A stretch of DNA of 49,754 bases, from contig CAYWGR010000016.1 in assembly GCA_964458015.1 (NCBI GenBank), positions 1 through 49,754 on the forward strand, written 5' to 3'. Origin of the DNA: CAYWGR01 sp964458015. Lineage in GTDB: Bacteria > Planctomycetota > Planctomycetia > Pirellulales > Thermoguttaceae. Below the pieces are notes generated by a model. That model had not been told where the DNA came from. It was given only the letters and a program-made list of their open reading frames with translations, and ran no database searches. A program made the position numbers and the translations under genes. Position 1 is the first letter of the stretch, and each line of letters opens with the position of its first letter. Below, in pieces: positions 16,880 to 24,441 of the stretch.

Positions 16880-17125
16880 GTGAATCAAGACATCAACGTG
16901 TTGGCACTGGTGAAAGGGACCGAGCGCTACGTGTTCCTTTACGACGATTCGAGCCGTGCCGAAGCGCTGCGAACGTTGGGCCGCTTTGCGTCGAATCCCG
17001 AGCTGAGCTTCACGTGGTATGACGCGGCTGTGCTGAGCCAAAAAGTTCGTCACGACAGCCGGAAGTTTGTCTCGACGTCGCGGTTTGAAGTTCCATTGAC
17101 GACCGACATGGATGAATATTGTTGA
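16880..17125 (+). CDS. small protein of unknown function upstream of the recombinase gene
   Basis: This 81-aa protein starts with GTG; AGGAG lies nine bases upstream, a good ribosome site. The sequence VLALVKGTERYVFLYDDSSR... followed by ALRTLGRFASNPELSFTWYD looks like a compact soluble alpha/beta protein. I do not recognise the family. Small proteins of this kind are common in planctomycetes. It may share transcription with the recombinase gene 105 bases downstream, but a heptamer array separates the two. Confidence 0.65.
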   Translation: MNQDINVLALVKGTERYVFLYDDSSRAEALRTLGRFASNPELSFTWYDAAVLSQKVRHDSRKFVSTSRFEVPLTTDMDEYC

Positions 17126-17134
17126 AGAAGTTGT

Positions 17135-17228
17135 CAGTTTTCAGTAATCAGTTTTTAGTTGTTGTAATAAAACAAGTTGATTGCAGACAACTGATTACTG
17201 AGAACTGATCACTGAAGACTGATCACTC
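17135..17228. repeat. heptamer repeat array 2, inverted, before xerC/D
   Basis: The left arm is CAGTTTT, CAGTAAT, CAGTTTT, TAGTTGT (17135-17162). The right arm is six units of the opposite orientation, ACAACTG, ATTACTG, AGAACTG, ATCACTG, AAGACTG, ATCACTC (17187-17228). The array ends two bases before the recombinase ATG and leaves no room for a ribosome site. Confidence 0.85.
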
Positions 17229-17230
17229 TC

Positions 17231-18163
17231 ATGCAAACCGCCATTGCTCGTTTTTTGCAGTATTTGGCTGTTGAGCGCAATGCTTCGGACTATACCGTCA
17301 AGAGCTATCGCGAAGACTTGACGGCGCTGGCGGATTATCTGACCGAAGCGCATGGCGGACATACACCCGCGGCCGGCGATATCAACGTTCTGGATCTGCG
17401 CGGCTATGTTTCGGCTCTCCATGAATCGGGCTATGCCAAGACTTCGATTGCGCGGCGATTGGCTTCGATGCGGAGTTTTTTTCGTTTTGGACAGCGCGAG
17501 GGTTGGATCGAAACGAATCCCGCCAAGCCGTTGCGGAGCCCGCGAAGCAATCGGACGCTGCCGCATTTCCTTTCCTCGGAGGAGCTGGAACAGTTGTTCG
17601 CATCGCCGCCTTCGGACGAGCCGATGGGACTGCGGGATAGGGCTATTCTGGAGACGATGTATTCGGCCGGTCTGCGCGTGAGCGAAGTGGTGGGGCTCGA
17701 TGACGAGGATTTGGACTTCGCGGCGGGCGTGCTTCGCGTTCGTGGAAAGGGACGCCGGGAACGGCTTTCGCCCGTGGGATCGTTTGCCGTGAAAGCGCTC
17801 CGGCATTGGCTGCCGGTCCGAAATCTGACCGAGAAGAAGGGTGTTTCGCCGGTATTCGTGAACAAATACGGGCGGCGTCTTACGACGCGCAGCGTCGCCC
17901 GGATGCTGGAAAAATATCTGAAACAAACCGGCCTCGATCGTCGCACGACGCCGCATTCCTTGCGGCATAGCTTTGCAACGCATCTTTTGGATCGCGGCGC
18001 GGATATCCGCAGCGTGCAGGAGCTATTGGGGCATAAAAGCCTCGTGACGACGCAAATCTACACGCATGTCAGCACGACCGCGTTGCGCGAAGTGTACGAG
18101 CGAGCGCATCCCCGAGCGAAAAAACAGGGACTAAAAAAACAGGGATCAGGGACTAGAGATTAG
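17231..18163 (+). CDS. xerD: XerC/XerD-type tyrosine site-specific recombinase
   Basis: This 310-aa recombinase most likely resolves chromosome dimers at dif with a partner. It has the N-terminal SAM-like core-binding domain (FLQYLAVERNASDYTVKSYR). The catalytic set is intact: Arg149 (GLRVSEV), Lys173 (RGKGRRE), His242/Arg245 (HSLRHSFATHLL), His268 (LLGHKS) and Tyr277 (TTQIYTHVS). XerC versus XerD cannot be settled from sequence alone; the symbol is a best guess. The last 12 residues (KQGLKKQGSGTRD region) are encoded by a heptamer array, so the C terminus is probably extended. The start abuts another array and has no Shine-Dalgarno sequence. Confidence 0.9.
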   Translation: MQTAIARFLQYLAVERNASDYTVKSYREDLTALADYLTEAHGGHTPAAGDINVLDLRGYVSALHESGYAKTSIARRLASMRSFFRFGQREGWIETNPAKPLRSPRSNRTLPHFLSSEELEQLFASPPSDEPMGLRDRAILETMYSAGLRVSEVVGLDDEDLDFAAGVLRVRGKGRRERLSPVGSFAVKALRHWLPVRNLTEKKGVSPVFVNKYGRRLTTRSVARMLEKYLKQTGLDRRTTPHSLRHSFATHLLDRGADIRSVQELLGHKSLVTTQIYTHVSTTALREVYERAHPRAKKQGLKKQGSGTRD

Positions 18164-18225
18164 GGATTGGAAAAAAAGCAAACAGGCTGCTTTCTCGAAT
18201 CCCTATGCTCTAATCCCCAATCCCT
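18127..18225. repeat. heptamer repeat array 3 (xerD 3' end)
   Basis: Units GGGACTA, GGGATCA, GGGACTA, GAGATTA, GGGATTG run from 18127 and encode the XerD tail. After a gap, AATCCCT, ATGCTCT, AATCCCC, AATCCCT (18198-18225) lie in the opposite orientation. AGGGATTGG (18162-18170) and CCAATCCCT (18217-18225) can pair, so the element may act as a weak bidirectional terminator between convergent genes. Confidence 0.8.
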
Positions 18226-18260
18226 TTTGCTTTTCTTGCGGTCAGGTTATGTCGAGGAAC

Positions 18261-18893
18261 TTAGACCAATCCCTTGCGCACGGCCCAAACGGCGGCTTGG
18301 GTGCGGTCGGTGACGGCGATCTTGCGCAAGATGTTTTGCACGTGTTCCTTGACGGTCTCGACGCTGATTTCGAGCGACTTGCCGATTTCCTTGTTGCTCA
18401 GGCCGAGAGCCACGTGGCGAAGCACTTGGGTCTCGCGTTGGGTAAGTGGCACGTCGTCGTCGTCGATAACCTGGCGAACCTTCATTGCGCCGGCGATCTT
18501 TTTCAGTTCACCGCTGCGGCTGGGGGATTCGCCGGCTGCGGCAGCCACGATCGTGGCCACCAAATCCTCGCGGGAAGAACCCTTGAGTACGTAGTCGGAA
18601 GCTCCCAAGGCGACGGCCCGGGCGATGTACGTCGGGTTGTCGTAGGTCGAGAGCATGACCACTTTGGACTCGGGCGCTTTCACTCGCAATTTTTCGAGGG
18701 TCGCGAGTCCGTCGCCGTCGGGCATGCGGATGTCGAGAAGGATTACGTCGGGCTTGTCCTTCTGAGCCAATTGCAAAGCATCTTTGCCGCTGGCCGCTTG
18801 GCCGACGATCTCGATTTCGCTCCCCTCCAACAGACTGGCCAAACCCGTGCGAATGACTTCATGGTCATCGCAAATCAGCAATCGAATACTCAT
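18261..18893 (-). CDS. LuxR/NarL-type response regulator
   Basis: This 210-aa protein has a receiver domain (LLICDDHEVIRTGL, phospho-acceptor Asp54 in VILLDIRMPDGDG, Lys in DYVLKG). A C-terminal GerE/LuxR HTH follows (LTQRETQVLRHVALGLSNKE, SVETVKEHVQNILRK). It is a phosphorylation-dependent DNA-binding activator. GGAGAG lies six bases before the ATG at 18893, which rejects a start 39 bases upstream. No sensor kinase is in the window, so it is an orphan here. It diverges from the NtrC-type regulator 430 bases away. Confidence 0.92.
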   Translation of the reverse strand: MSIRLLICDDHEVIRTGLASLLEGSEIEIVGQAASGKDALQLAQKDKPDVILLDIRMPDGDGLATLEKLRVKAPESKVVMLSTYDNPTYIARAVALGASDYVLKGSSREDLVATIVAAAAGESPSRSGELKKIAGAMKVRQVIDDDDVPLTQRETQVLRHVALGLSNKEIGKSLEISVETVKEHVQNILRKIAVTDRTQAAVWAVRKGLV

Positions 18894-19323
18894 CGCGATC
18901 TCTCCGGATAATGTGAAGTTGGATATACCCATCCAACGGATTAACTATACCACAATACTAATCCGCTATCGGGCAGGATGTAATCCCCCGTTGTTACCAA
19001 ACACACCCCCCGACTCAGCGGGATAGGCGTAGATTCTTGGGCCAAGTCGAGGGGGAGGTGGGAAAATGCCAAGCTTCAAGGGCTAAGGTTCGATGTTGCA
19101 AGTCGTTGTTTACATTAGACTTAGGTGCTGTGTCGGGAGGTTGGGACTGTGGGTTTTGAACCTTGAGCCTTGGACCTTGAACCATATTCTGCGCGTTGAC
19201 TTGAGGCATCTTGTGACGTAGATATTTGGCGACAGCACGAATTTCTCACCATTAGAGATTTACCACCGTCGCCAGGACGCCAGTGAAAATATACCGCAAG
19301 GCAGGGCGGAGAGGGTAACGTTT
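18894..19323. other. 430-bp divergent region between two regulators
   Basis: The region holds promoters for both regulators, which I could not place with confidence, and heptamer array 4 (19069-19183). No gene is visible. Confidence 0.45.
19069..19183. repeat. heptamer repeat array 4
   Basis: TTGAACC, TTGAGCC, TTGGACC, TTGAACC are four phased units at 19156-19183. An inverted, more decayed arm (CCAAGCT, TCAAGGG, CTAAGGT, TCGATGT) starts at 19069. The two-arm layout matches the other arrays. Confidence 0.7.
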
Positions 19324-20709
19324 ATGAAACAACTCGGCACGATTCTTCTGGTTGATGATGACCGCCATTTGCTGGCATCGATGAGCGATTGGCTTCGAGA
19401 GCAGGGCTATGCGGTCGATGCCGCGGCCAGTTTGGCCGAGGGGCTTGCCGCCGTGGGGCGCAAAACCTACGAATTGGCGCTGGTGGATATCCGATTAGGC
19501 GACGGCGACGGTTTTGATCTATTGGCCTACTGCCGGAAGAATTATCCCGCGATGGCCGTGATTATGATCACCGGCTACGGGACCGTCGAGGCGGCGATCG
19601 AGGCGATACGGCTTGGCGCTTTCGACTTCCTGACGAAGCCGTTGATCGATGAAGAACTGATGGTGGCCATCGAGCGCGCCTTGAATCAGCAGAAGGTCAT
19701 TGAAGAGAACAAGACGCTGAAAGCGCAGCTTGACTTGCGTTTTGGCATGGAAAACATCGTGGGCCACGACCATCGTATGTTGAAGATTTTCGACATGATC
19801 GATTCGGTGGCCGACACGAGGGCCACGGTGCTTATTACCGGCGAAAGCGGGACGGGCAAGTCGTTGATTGCCCGAGCGATTCATCGGCGCAGCGGCCGAC
19901 GGGATAAGCCGTTTGTGGAAGTGGCTTGCGGCGCATTGCCCGAGACGCTGTTGGAAAGCGAGCTGTTCGGTCATGCAGCGGGAGCATTCACCGGCGCGAT
20001 CGGCGAGAAGCTCGGCAAATTCAAACTGGCCGATCAAGGCACGATTTTCCTGGACGAAATCAGCACGGCCAGCGCGGCGATGCAGGTTAAATTGCTCCGC
20101 ATTTTACAGGATCTGGAATTCGAGCAAGTCGGCGGGACGAAGACTTTTCATGTGGATACGCGGGTGATTTTGGCCACGAATGACGACCTAAGCAAGCTGG
20201 TGGCTGAAGGCCGTTTCCGCCAGGATCTATTTTATCGCATCAATGTGATTAACGTGGAATTGCCGCCGTTGCGCGAGCGGATTTCGGATATTCCGCGGTT
20301 GGCGGAGCATTTCCTGCGGCAAGTGTGCGAGGATTCGGGCAAGCAGGTTCGCGGATTCACGGAAGACGCTTTGGCTGCCTTGCAGCGTTACCGCTGGCCG
20401 GGCAATGTCCGCGAGTTGGAAAATGTGATCGAGCGGGCGGTTCTACTGGGCAAGGAAAACGTGGTAGGTGCGGACGATTTGCCGCAGGCGGTGACGGCCA
20501 CGGGCAGCGTCAACGTCGAGTCGGCGGCCGGCCGTTCGTTGAAACAGGCCATGGAATCGCCCGAGCGGCAGATTATCCGCGAAGTGCTCGAAGCGAACAA
20601 TTGGAACCGCAATCTCACGGCCGAAGCGTTGAACATCAACCGCACGACGCTTTATAAGAAGATGAAGCGGCTCGGGCTGGAAGAGATCGCCGTGGCGATG
20701 GGGCGATAG
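19324..20709 (+). CDS. NtrC-family sigma-54-dependent response regulator
   Basis: This 461-aa protein has a receiver domain with Asp11-13, phospho-acceptor Asp55 and Lys105 (LTKP). Its AAA+ sigma-54 interaction domain is complete: Walker A GESGTGKS (173-180), the sigma-54 contact loop GAFTGA (220-225) and Walker B FLDE (242-245), with WPGNVRELENVIERAVLL later. A FIS-type HTH ends the protein (NRNLTAEALNINRTTLYKKM). It should activate sigma-54 promoters by ATP hydrolysis. GGAGAGGG precedes the ATG by about seven bases. No cognate kinase is nearby and no sigma-54 promoter was recognised. Confidence 0.95.
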   Translation: MKQLGTILLVDDDRHLLASMSDWLREQGYAVDAAASLAEGLAAVGRKTYELALVDIRLGDGDGFDLLAYCRKNYPAMAVIMITGYGTVEAAIEAIRLGAFDFLTKPLIDEELMVAIERALNQQKVIEENKTLKAQLDLRFGMENIVGHDHRMLKIFDMIDSVADTRATVLITGESGTGKSLIARAIHRRSGRRDKPFVEVACGALPETLLESELFGHAAGAFTGAIGEKLGKFKLADQGTIFLDEISTASAAMQVKLLRILQDLEFEQVGGTKTFHVDTRVILATNDDLSKLVAEGRFRQDLFYRINVINVELPPLRERISDIPRLAEHFLRQVCEDSGKQVRGFTEDALAALQRYRWPGNVRELENVIERAVLLGKENVVGADDLPQAVTATGSVNVESAAGRSLKQAMESPERQIIREVLEANNWNRNLTAEALNINRTTLYKKMKRLGLEEIAVAMGR

Positions 20710-20804
20710 TTTTCTGCGCCAACCGATGGTGATTGCACTTCTTGCGATTCTTTTGCACAATGACTGTGTCTCGGTTATTGGTGTTTGCATCCGAGGACCG
20801 TGCA

Positions 20805-20918
20805 ATGAAGAACCAGCGTTGGGAGCTCTTTTTTTCTTTTCTGTTCTTTCCCCTAGTGGGAGCAATCATTGCTTTGCTGTTGCCGGTGATACAAATCATA
20901 CGGCAGTGGATAAGATAA
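20805..20918 (+). CDS. possible 37-aa single-pass membrane protein
   Basis: MKNQRWELFFSFLFF begins a 37-aa frame with a hydrophobic helix (FFPLVGAIIALLLPVIQII) and a basic end. GAGG lies eight bases upstream of the ATG. It sits between the NtrC-type regulator and the NIF3 gene, 28 bases before the latter. No family is recognised, and a chance frame cannot be excluded. Confidence 0.35.
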   Translation: MKNQRWELFFSFLFFPLVGAIIALLLPVIQIIRQWIR

Positions 20919-20945
20919 AGTTTGGCCAAATACCCAGGAAATCCC

Positions 20946-21728
20946 ATGCCTACCGTTGCCGCTATCGCCGCTTTTTTGGAACAAGTCGCTCCGTTTCGAT
21001 TGGCCGAGGATTGGGATAATGTCGGGCTGTTGGTGGGACGGCGGGAGCAAGAGGTACGGAAGGTGATGACCTGCTTGACGGTCACGCCGGAGAGCGCGGC
21101 CGAGGCGGTGGAAGCGGGCGTTGATTTAATCGTTTCGCATCATCCGATGCCGTTTCTGGCTACAAAACGGTTGACGTCCGACACGACCGTCGGCGGATTA
21201 TTGTTGGATTTAATCGGCGCGCAGGTTGCGGTTTATAGTCCGCATACGGCATTCGATTCGGCCGAGCAGGGGATCAATCAACGGATTGCCGAAGGGCTGG
21301 GGTTGCATGGAATCACTTCGCTGCTGCCGAATCCAGAAGGCCAAGGCACGGGCCGATGGGGTTGGCTGGCCGAACCGGTCGTGCTAGGCGAACTTGCCGA
21401 GCGGTTAAAAAAATTCCTGGCAATCGAGCGGATGCAACTCGTGGGACAGCCGGAGCGAATCGTTCGCACGGTGGCCATCGGATGCGGGGCGGCCGACGAA
21501 TTGCTGGACGCCGCGAGAGCGAACGGCTGCGATGCGATGGTGTTGGGCGAAGCACGTTTTCATACGTGCCTTGAAGCCCAGGCGGCCGACATTGGATTAT
21601 TGTTGCCGGGGCACTTTGCCAGCGAGCGTTTTGGGGTCGAGCGTTTGGCGGAATCGCTTGGTCGGCAGTTTCCCGAGATCGAAGTTTGGGCGAGCCGACG
21701 GGAAGAGGATCCGATTCAGTGGCTGTAA
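20946..21728 (+). CDS. NIF3 / GTP cyclohydrolase I type 2-like metal protein
   Basis: This 260-aa protein belongs to the NIF3/YbgI/DUF34 family, ring-shaped dinuclear metal proteins of uncertain cellular role. The motifs are APFRLAEDWDNVGLLVG at the start, DLIVSHHPMPF with the metal His pair, YSPHTAFDSAEQGIN, and a C-terminal LGEARFHTCLEA and GHFASERFGVE. All the usual metal-ligand positions appear present. The ATG at 20946 (AGGA seven bases upstream) is preferred over a TTG eight codons earlier. A heptamer array starts directly beyond the stop codon. Confidence 0.9.
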   Translation: MPTVAAIAAFLEQVAPFRLAEDWDNVGLLVGRREQEVRKVMTCLTVTPESAAEAVEAGVDLIVSHHPMPFLATKRLTSDTTVGGLLLDLIGAQVAVYSPHTAFDSAEQGINQRIAEGLGLHGITSLLPNPEGQGTGRWGWLAEPVVLGELAERLKKFLAIERMQLVGQPERIVRTVAIGCGAADELLDAARANGCDAMVLGEARFHTCLEAQAADIGLLLPGHFASERFGVERLAESLGRQFPEIEVWASRREEDPIQWL

Positions 21729-21731
21729 GGG

Positions 21732-21822
21732 GAATGTCGAATGACGAAATTGAAATGTCGAAGGAAAAAGGTTCAATGTTCAATGACCAATGTTCAATGA
21801 CCAATGACCAATGACCAATGGG
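21732..21822 (+). repeat. heptamer repeat array 5 (after NIF3 gene)
   Basis: Thirteen perfectly phased units: GAATGTC, GAATGAC, GAAATTG, AAATGTC, GAAGGAA, AAAGGTT, CAATGTT, CAATGAC, CAATGTT, CAATGAC three times, CAATGGG. The order of unlike units matches array 1 (7301-7409), so the two are copies of one element and not independent slippage. The array starts three bases after the NIF3 stop. Confidence 0.9.
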
Positions 21823-21920
21823 TTTTGCTGAGTTCGTTCCTTTTGGGTTTTTCCTGTTGCGGTTCGTCATTTCCTCGCGGCCCCTTCTCTAGACGGTAAG
21901 TTGTAACGTAGAATTGGGGC

Positions 21921-24200
21921 ATGCAGCCGAAAACGCTTACTGCTCTGCCTGTGTACAACGAAGTGGACCACGTTGCCGGGGCCATCGCGGGGGCGCTTTG
22001 CTATTGTCATGACGTGTTGGTGGTCGATGACGGTTCGACCGACGGCACGGGGCCGTTGCTGGCCGAGCGGGATGACATTCTTTGTATCACGCATCCGAAA
22101 AATATGGGCTACGGTTCGGCCCTTCGTTCGGCGTTCGATTTCGCCATTCAAGGCGGTTACGAGGTTTTGGTCACGATTGATTGCGACGGCCAGCACCAGC
22201 CGCAGTTGATTCCCAACTTTGTTGAGCGATGTTGGGCCGGCGATGCGGATATTGTTTCGGGCAGCCGGTATTTGCGGTCGTTTGCGGGCGATAGCGATCC
22301 GCCTGCCGATCGCCGCCGCATCAATGAAACGATTATTAAGGAGTTGGAGCGGCGGTTGGGGTTGCGGGTGACCGACGCTTTTTGCGGTTTCAAGGCCTAT
22401 CGGGTGTCGGCGCTTAGGAATATCAAATTGACGGAGACCGGCTACGCGATGCCGTTGGAGTTGTGGGTTCAAGCGGTGCGATTAGGGTTGCGGATTGTTG
22501 AGTTGCCGGTGCCGAGGGTTTATTTCAACGAAAAACGTTCGTTCGGCGGAGCCTTGGACGATGCCGAGACACGGTTGGCGGTTTATCGGAAAGTAATTCA
22601 TGACGCGCTCCATCGCGATTCTTGGCAGACGCCGCGCGGGGATCGCGAATCGCTGGTCGAACCGCCTTGGGAAGAGGCGGGAGATGTTCTGGATGGAAAT
22701 TTACGGCGGCGCGATCAACTTGATTATGATTTGCAGGGGCGAGCGCTGGCGGAAATTTCGCAATTGGCACGCGCCGAGCTGCTGGCACTTGCGCGGCGGT
22801 GGACTTCGGCTTATCGCGATGTGCCCACGAAAGCGAATACTTCGAGAGCCCCGATATTTTTGGCCGGTCATCAGCCGCAGATGTTTCATCCGGGCGTGTG
22901 GTTCAAAAGTTTCGCACTCTCCGAGTTGGCCGCACAGCACGGGGCGACGGCCGTCCAGTTGATCGTGGATAGTGATTTGTTGGGGGGCACGTCGTTGCGC
23001 GTTCCGGCCGGTACGGCAGATGCACCCCGCGTGGAGCAAATGCTGTTTGATCAGCCTGAGCCGACAATTGCTTATGAGGAACGGCGGATTGAAGATCCTG
23101 CGACGTTTGCCGAGTTTGGGCGTGCGGTTGCGGGGCAACTTGGCGGCTTGGTCAAAGATCCGGTGATGGCGGCGTATTGGCCACTGGTTTGTGCGAGGGC
23201 GGAGCGAGGAGAGAATTTGGGGGCTTGTTTGGCCCAGGCGCGTCATCAATTGGAGGAAGACTGGGGGCTTGAGACGCTCGAAGTGCCTCTGAGTTGGATT
23301 TGCAAAAGTCAGGCCTTTCAATGGTTTACGGCACATCTTTTGGCCCGGTTGCCGGCGTTTCGGACGGTTTATAACGAAGCAATCCGGGACTATCGCAAGA
23401 TGTATCGGGTGCGAAGCGACTCGCATCCCGCGCCGGAACTGGCCGAGGAAGGCGAATGGTTGGAATCGCCGTTTTGGGTGTGGACGGCCGAGCGGCCGGA
23501 GCGTCGCCGGCTTTTTGCCAGGGCGGCAGGCAAGGAAACGATCCTTTCGGACCGGCAAAGCTGGGAAGAGCGTTTGCCGCTTTCGGCGGAAGGGGATGGA
23601 AAGCAGGCGGCCGAGCGATTGTGGGAGCTTCAGCAGGGCCGAGTGCGTATCCGTTCTCGGGCACTGGTGACGACGCTTTGGGCCCGCATGGTCTTGAGCG
23701 ATTTGTTTTTGCACGGGATTGGCGGAGCAAAATACGACCGGGTGACGGATCGACTGATTGCACGGTTTTTCGGCCTGCAACCGCCGGGATACATGGTTTT
23801 GTCGGCCACGCTGCAATTGCCGATCGCGCGCAAGCCGGTCTCGATTGCCGAGTTGCGAGGCGTCGAGCAAGAGCTTCGCGACATGGAATTTCATCCAGAG
23901 CGGTTTGTTGGCAATGCCGATATCGAGACGGCGCGGCGAATTGCCGAAAAACGGCAGTGGATTTTCACAGCGCCAAGTGTGCAAAATGCCAAACAGCGTT
24001 GCCAAGCCATTCACGAGATCAACCGGCAGATGCAGCCGGAGTTGGAAGGACGCCGGCAGGAGCTTTTGGAACGCCGGGCGGAAATGGTCGAGCGGCTTCA
24101 AGCGGAGAAGGCGTTGGGGTCGCGGGAGTATGCGTTTTGTTTGTATCCCGAATCTTATTTGCGGGAATTTTTTGCGGGGCTACTTCACAAAACGATCTAA
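21921..24200 (+). CDS. glycosyltransferase family 2 fused to a BshC-like domain
   Basis: This 759-aa protein has two parts. Residues 1-about 230 are a GT2/dolichyl-phosphate-mannose-synthase-like glycosyltransferase (LPVYNEVDHVAGAI, VVDDGSTDGT near 35, DCDGQHQP near 87, SGSRYLRSF). Residues about 310-750 form a different domain that begins FLAGHQPQMFHPGVWFKSFA and contains RALVTTLWARMVLSDLFLHG with GGAKYD (around 595) and PPGYMVLSATLQL, then a long helical end. Spacing and motif order resemble BshC, the cysteine-adding bacillithiol synthase (GGQQ-GLL..., TRPLMQE...GPGE...Y, PP..PR). The likeness is by eye and remote. The GT2 part probably uses a nucleotide or lipid sugar donor; the linked domain may modify the product. 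No clear ribosome site. NIF3 precedes it and an Eis-like GNAT follows. Confidence 0.75.
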   Translation: MQPKTLTALPVYNEVDHVAGAIAGALCYCHDVLVVDDGSTDGTGPLLAERDDILCITHPKNMGYGSALRSAFDFAIQGGYEVLVTIDCDGQHQPQLIPNFVERCWAGDADIVSGSRYLRSFAGDSDPPADRRRINETIIKELERRLGLRVTDAFCGFKAYRVSALRNIKLTETGYAMPLELWVQAVRLGLRIVELPVPRVYFNEKRSFGGALDDAETRLAVYRKVIHDALHRDSWQTPRGDRESLVEPPWEEAGDVLDGNLRRRDQLDYDLQGRALAEISQLARAELLALARRWTSAYRDVPTKANTSRAPIFLAGHQPQMFHPGVWFKSFALSELAAQHGATAVQLIVDSDLLGGTSLRVPAGTADAPRVEQMLFDQPEPTIAYEERRIEDPATFAEFGRAVAGQLGGLVKDPVMAAYWPLVCARAERGENLGACLAQARHQLEEDWGLETLEVPLSWICKSQAFQWFTAHLLARLPAFRTVYNEAIRDYRKMYRVRSDSHPAPELAEEGEWLESPFWVWTAERPERRRLFARAAGKETILSDRQSWEERLPLSAEGDGKQAAERLWELQQGRVRIRSRALVTTLWARMVLSDLFLHGIGGAKYDRVTDRLIARFFGLQPPGYMVLSATLQLPIARKPVSIAELRGVEQELRDMEFHPERFVGNADIETARRIAEKRQWIFTAPSVQNAKQRCQAIHEINRQMQPELEGRRQELLERRAEMVERLQAEKALGSREYAFCLYPESYLREFFAGLLHKTI

Positions 24201-24253
24201 AAGTGGTTTGATAACAGGCCAGATGTTGGGCTTTGTCGGATCTATGGATACCG

Positions 24254-24345
24254 ACATTGCTAATGTTCCAGATCCAACCGCAAACGCGGCTGTGCCAACC
24301 GCGTTTGCTGGCCTAGTTGGCCGCGGAACGGTTCATTAGCAATGT
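24254..24345. repeat. 92-bp nested inverted-repeat element
   Basis: Perfect outer arms ACATTGCTAATG (24254-24265) and CATTAGCAATGT (24334-24345) flank perfect inner arms GCAAACGCGG (24280-24289) and CCGCGTTTGC (24299-24308). The whole can fold into a long hairpin and looks like a MITE or REP-like unit. No target duplication was found. It lies 54 bases after the fusion gene. Confidence 0.75.
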
Positions 24346-24370
24346 AGGACGCAGTAGCACATTCTCGGCG

Positions 24371-24397
24371 GAGATCCTTTGCTTCGCTCAGGATGAC
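24371..24397. repeat. fragment of the MITE family
   Basis: GAGATCCTTTGCTTCGCTCA followed by GGATGAC matches the right inner arm of the complete MITE (28420-28446) with one mismatch. Terminal repeats are absent, so it is a remnant or a related shorter element. Confidence 0.65.
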
Positions 24398-24441
24398 AAG
24401 GGCAATTTTCCGCGAAGCCCAATGGAAAGGATTCTCGTTCG

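Noticed and set aside
22701..24101. 466-aa open frame antisense to the GT2-BshC-like gene
   Set aside because: It has no motif, is rich in Arg/Pro/His, and is a mirror of the strong coding bias of the plus-strand gene.
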